Below are positions 62,086 to 64,000 of a stretch of DNA of 64,000 bases, piece by piece. A model generated the notes under the pieces. That model was given only the letters and a program-made list of their open reading frames with translations, was not told the origin of the DNA and ran no database searches. The translations under genes were made by a program, and so were the position numbers. Within the stretch, counting starts at the first letter, position 1; the number at the start of each line of letters is the position of its first letter. The stretch comes from Bacillota bacterium (GTDB lineage: Bacteria; Bacillota; Bacilli; Paenibacillales; Paenibacillaceae), in assembly GCA_023391635.1 (NCBI GenBank), contig JAEWAQ010000074.1, forward strand, positions 1 through 64,000, read 5' to 3'.

Positions 62086-63251
62086 AACCATACCGCTGTC
62101 GCGAGCAGCATCGCCGCCGACATCAGGAACAGCCCCTCGATGCCGATCGGACCGGACAGCGCGCCGCCGACGACCGGTCCGAGCATGTTGCCGAGCGCAA
62201 GAGCGCTGCCGTTGAAGCCGTAGGCGCGGCTCTCCATGCCGTCCGGCGTGTATTTGCGCAGCAGCGCGTTGACGGTCGGGATGAGGCCGCCCATGAAGCA
62301 GCCGAGCATGAAACGCCAGAGCAGCAGACCGCCGACCGATCCGACGAACGCCTGCGGAATGAACATGACCGCCGAGCCCAGGAGCGAGACGAACAGGATA
62401 CGCGAAGCGCCGATCTTGTCGCCCAGCCTGCCGAGAAGCGGCGCGCATACCATGTTCGACATGGCGGTCACCGAACTGACGAAGCCGGCCCAGAAGCCGA
62501 TGCTCTCCATGCTTCCTAGCAGATCCTCCACATAGAGCGGAATGAGCGCCATCGGGCTCAGCATCGAGAATTGGATGAGCAGCGTCACCGTGAGCAGAAC
62601 CGGGATTTGCCGGATGCGGACGAGCTCGCGGAAGCCTTTGATCACGCTCTGCTGCGGTTCTTTCGCTGCGGCTGTGCGGTCGAAGTTCTCTTTCACGAGC
62701 AGCCAGGACAAGACGGAAGCGATCAGCAGCAGCGATCCGGTGATGTAGAAGATCGGGCGAAAGCCGAAGCTGTCCGCCATCAGACCGCCGAGAAACGGCC
62801 CGAGGATGACGCCTGCCGTTCCTCCCGATTGCAGGGTGCCCATGGCGAAACCCATCCGCTCCTTGGGCGTCGATGCGGATACGAGCGATACGGCGGCCGG
62901 CGAGAAGCCGGAGATGACGCCGTTGGCCATGCGGAGCAGCAGCATGTGCAGAGGCGTCTGCGCGAAGCCCATCGCGATGATGACGACGGCCATGCCGAAG
63001 CCCGACCGAAGCAGCATGATTTTCCGTCCGTAACGGTCAGACAGCTTGCCCCACAACGGCTGGAATAGGAAGGACGTCACGAAGTTCGCCGCGAAGATGA
63101 GTCCCGCCCATACGCCGATTTCATGCTCGTCCACCAGTCCCAGGTCCGATTTCAAATACAAGGCCAAGAACGGCGAGATCATCGTCATGCCCGCCATGAC
63201 CAAGAAGTTGCCAAACCAGAGCACTGTCAGATTGACTTTCCACCGTTGCAT
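62052..63251 (-). CDS. MFS efflux transporter (TetA/MdtG-like)
   Basis: The 399-residue protein has twelve TM helices. The loop 2-3 motif GKLSDRYGRKIMLLRSG and the drug-efflux-type helix 5 region (GTLQSGGTAGVILGPFLGG) place it in the DHA1 drug:H+ antiporter group. The start ATG 63251 has AAGGAG. The substrate is unknown. Confidence 0.9.
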   Translation of the reverse strand: MQRWKVNLTVLWFGNFLVMAGMTMISPFLALYLKSDLGLVDEHEIGVWAGLIFAANFVTSFLFQPLWGKLSDRYGRKIMLLRSGFGMAVVIIAMGFAQTPLHMLLLRMANGVISGFSPAAVSLVSASTPKERMGFAMGTLQSGGTAGVILGPFLGGLMADSFGFRPIFYITGSLLLIASVLSWLLVKENFDRTAAAKEPQQSVIKGFRELVRIRQIPVLLTVTLLIQFSMLSPMALIPLYVEDLLGSMESIGFWAGFVSSVTAMSNMVCAPLLGRLGDKIGASRILFVSLLGSAVMFIPQAFVGSVGGLLLWRFMLGCFMGGLIPTVNALLRKYTPDGMESRAYGFNGSALALGNMLGPVVGGALSGPIGIEGLFLMSAAMLLATAVWFYFTAARARPS

Positions 63252-63356
63252 GATGCCAGAGCTCCTTCCTGCCGTTTCCACACAAGTAGGGATAGTATAG
63301 CACACAATAATCACGCGATTGTCATGGTTTCGTCATACACGAGAGGCATCCATCGG

Positions 63357-63385
63357 TTGTGGGCGCCGGGTATTCAGGGCATAAT
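63357..63385 (+). promoter_or_regulatory. Promoter of hemE
   Basis: TTGTGG (63357-63362), 17-bp spacer, CATAAT (63380-63385), 42 bp before the hemE start. Confidence 0.6.
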
Positions 63386-63427
63386 GGGAGGAAAGAATGT
63401 CCATGACAATCGCGAAAGAGGTAACCC

Positions 63428-64000
63428 ATGGCCTACAACGACCGCTTCCTCCGCGCTTGCCGCAAGCAGCCCGTCGACCGGGTGCCCGTATGGTATATGA
63501 GACAGGCCGGCAGGTACGATCCCGATTACCGCAAGATCAAAGAGAAATATTCGCTGCTCGAAATTTGCCTGCAGCCCGAGCTCGCCGCCGAAGTGACGCT
63601 GATGCCGGTACGCAAGCTTGGGGTCGATGCGGCGATTCTGTATTCCGATATCATGAATCCCGTCGCTTCGATCGGAATCGAATTCGACATCGTCAAGGAT
63701 GTCGGACCGGTCATTCATAATCCTGTCAAGAGCGCGGCGGACGTCGAGCGGCTGAAGCCGATCGATGTCGAAGGCGACCTGCCGCATGTGATGGAGACGA
63801 TCCGCATTCTGGACCGCGAGCTGTCCGTCCCGCTGATTACGTTCGCGGGAGCGCCGTTCACGCTGGCCAGCTATATCGTGGAAGGCCGTCCGACGAGATC
63901 GTATCAGCAGACGAAGGCGCTCATGTACGGCCATCCGGATGTCTGGCATCTGCTGATGAGCAAGCTCGCCGACATGGCGGCTACGTACTTGCGCGCGCAT
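63428..64000 (+). CDS. hemE: Uroporphyrinogen decarboxylase (3' end outside window)
   Basis: The first 191 codons are present, starting MAYNDRFLRACRKQPVDR and including the family signature PVWYMRQAGRYDPDYR, ILYSDIMNP and FAGAPFTLASYIVEG. The enzyme removes four carboxyls from uroporphyrinogen III in haem synthesis. ATG 63428 has AAAGAGG 6 bases upstream. A stronger GGGAGGA precedes an out-of-frame ATG at 63397, 31 bases upstream, which overlaps the start. Confidence 0.95.
   Translation, partial: MAYNDRFLRACRKQPVDRVPVWYMRQAGRYDPDYRKIKEKYSLLEICLQPELAAEVTLMPVRKLGVDAAILYSDIMNPVASIGIEFDIVKDVGPVIHNPVKSAADVERLKPIDVEGDLPHVMETIRILDRELSVPLITFAGAPFTLASYIVEGRPTRSYQQTKALMYGHPDVWHLLMSKLADMAATYLRAH

Overview
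The window looks like chromosomal DNA from a Gram-positive, spore-former-type bacterium of the Paenibacillaceae (Paenibacillus/Cohnella-like). The grounds are SLH-domain surface proteins, several YesM/YesN sensor-regulator pairs beside sugar ABC importers that lack their own ATPase, an LtaS-type polyglycerolphosphate synthase, YtxH, YkvA and DUF1450 proteins, AGGAGG-type ribosome binding sites, and generally GC-rich codons. This is inference from gene content; no database search was possible. No rRNA, CRISPR array, prophage or transposase gene was seen. One tRNA gene, tRNA-Ala(GGC), is present.

Layout. 1-5315: two SLH surface proteins (the first cut by the window edge) built from GLUG, InlB-type and propeller-like repeats. 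5319-6985 (minus): DUF2306 membrane protein and a DJ-1/PfpI protein with an extra beta domain. 7166-11622: OmpR-type two-component pair, a chemotaxis receptor and an HtrA-like membrane protease. 11690-13701 (minus): Fur-box-controlled ferric-siderophore binding lipoprotein and a Btr-like AraC regulator. 13805-16969 (minus): large hybrid histidine kinase with two kinase modules. 17156-23976: sugar importer A (two permeases, binding protein) plus YesM/YesN, followed by a decayed heparinase-like remnant. 24334-29798 (minus): importer B in one operon with an aldo-keto reductase, a Gfo/Idh/MocA dehydrogenase and a cupin, divergent from a second YesM/YesN pair (29997-33505). 33413-35271 (minus): DrrAB-type exporter. 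35585-40643: a copper-amine-oxidase-N-type secreted protein, a STAND ATPase and a divergent TPR lipoprotein.

40644-42329 is the most unusual stretch. A gene for a predicted PD-(D/E)XK (DUF559-like) nuclease with a C-terminal helix-turn-helix-like region is flanked on both sides by copies of an approximately 191-bp inverted-repeat element. Each copy holds four short repeats with the same spacing and orientation. A perfect 17-bp palindrome lies over the likely promoter, and a nested terminator hairpin sits in the leader. A degenerate 18-bp tandem repeat lies beside the second copy, and the tRNA gene follows.

42568-52833 is a housekeeping-like stretch: membrane GDPD, MFS transporter, DHH phosphoesterase, CuA-like cupredoxin, Dabb protein, a HepT-like protein lacking its catalytic His, a SufR-like regulator, YtxH, glutamate racemase, M14 peptidase, a YkvA protein, an IscA-like protein with His in place of Cys, and DUF1450. 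52834-59195 is a visibly AT-richer sugar utilisation operon (importer C, LacI regulator, six-hairpin glycosidase) preceded by two perfect LacI-type operators. 59286-64000 carries an LtaS-family enzyme, an O-methyltransferase, an MFS exporter and the 5' part of hemE.

The three sugar importers probably share a general ATPase encoded elsewhere. Each has a strong hairpin just downstream of its binding-protein gene, which would favour excess binding protein over permease or sensor.
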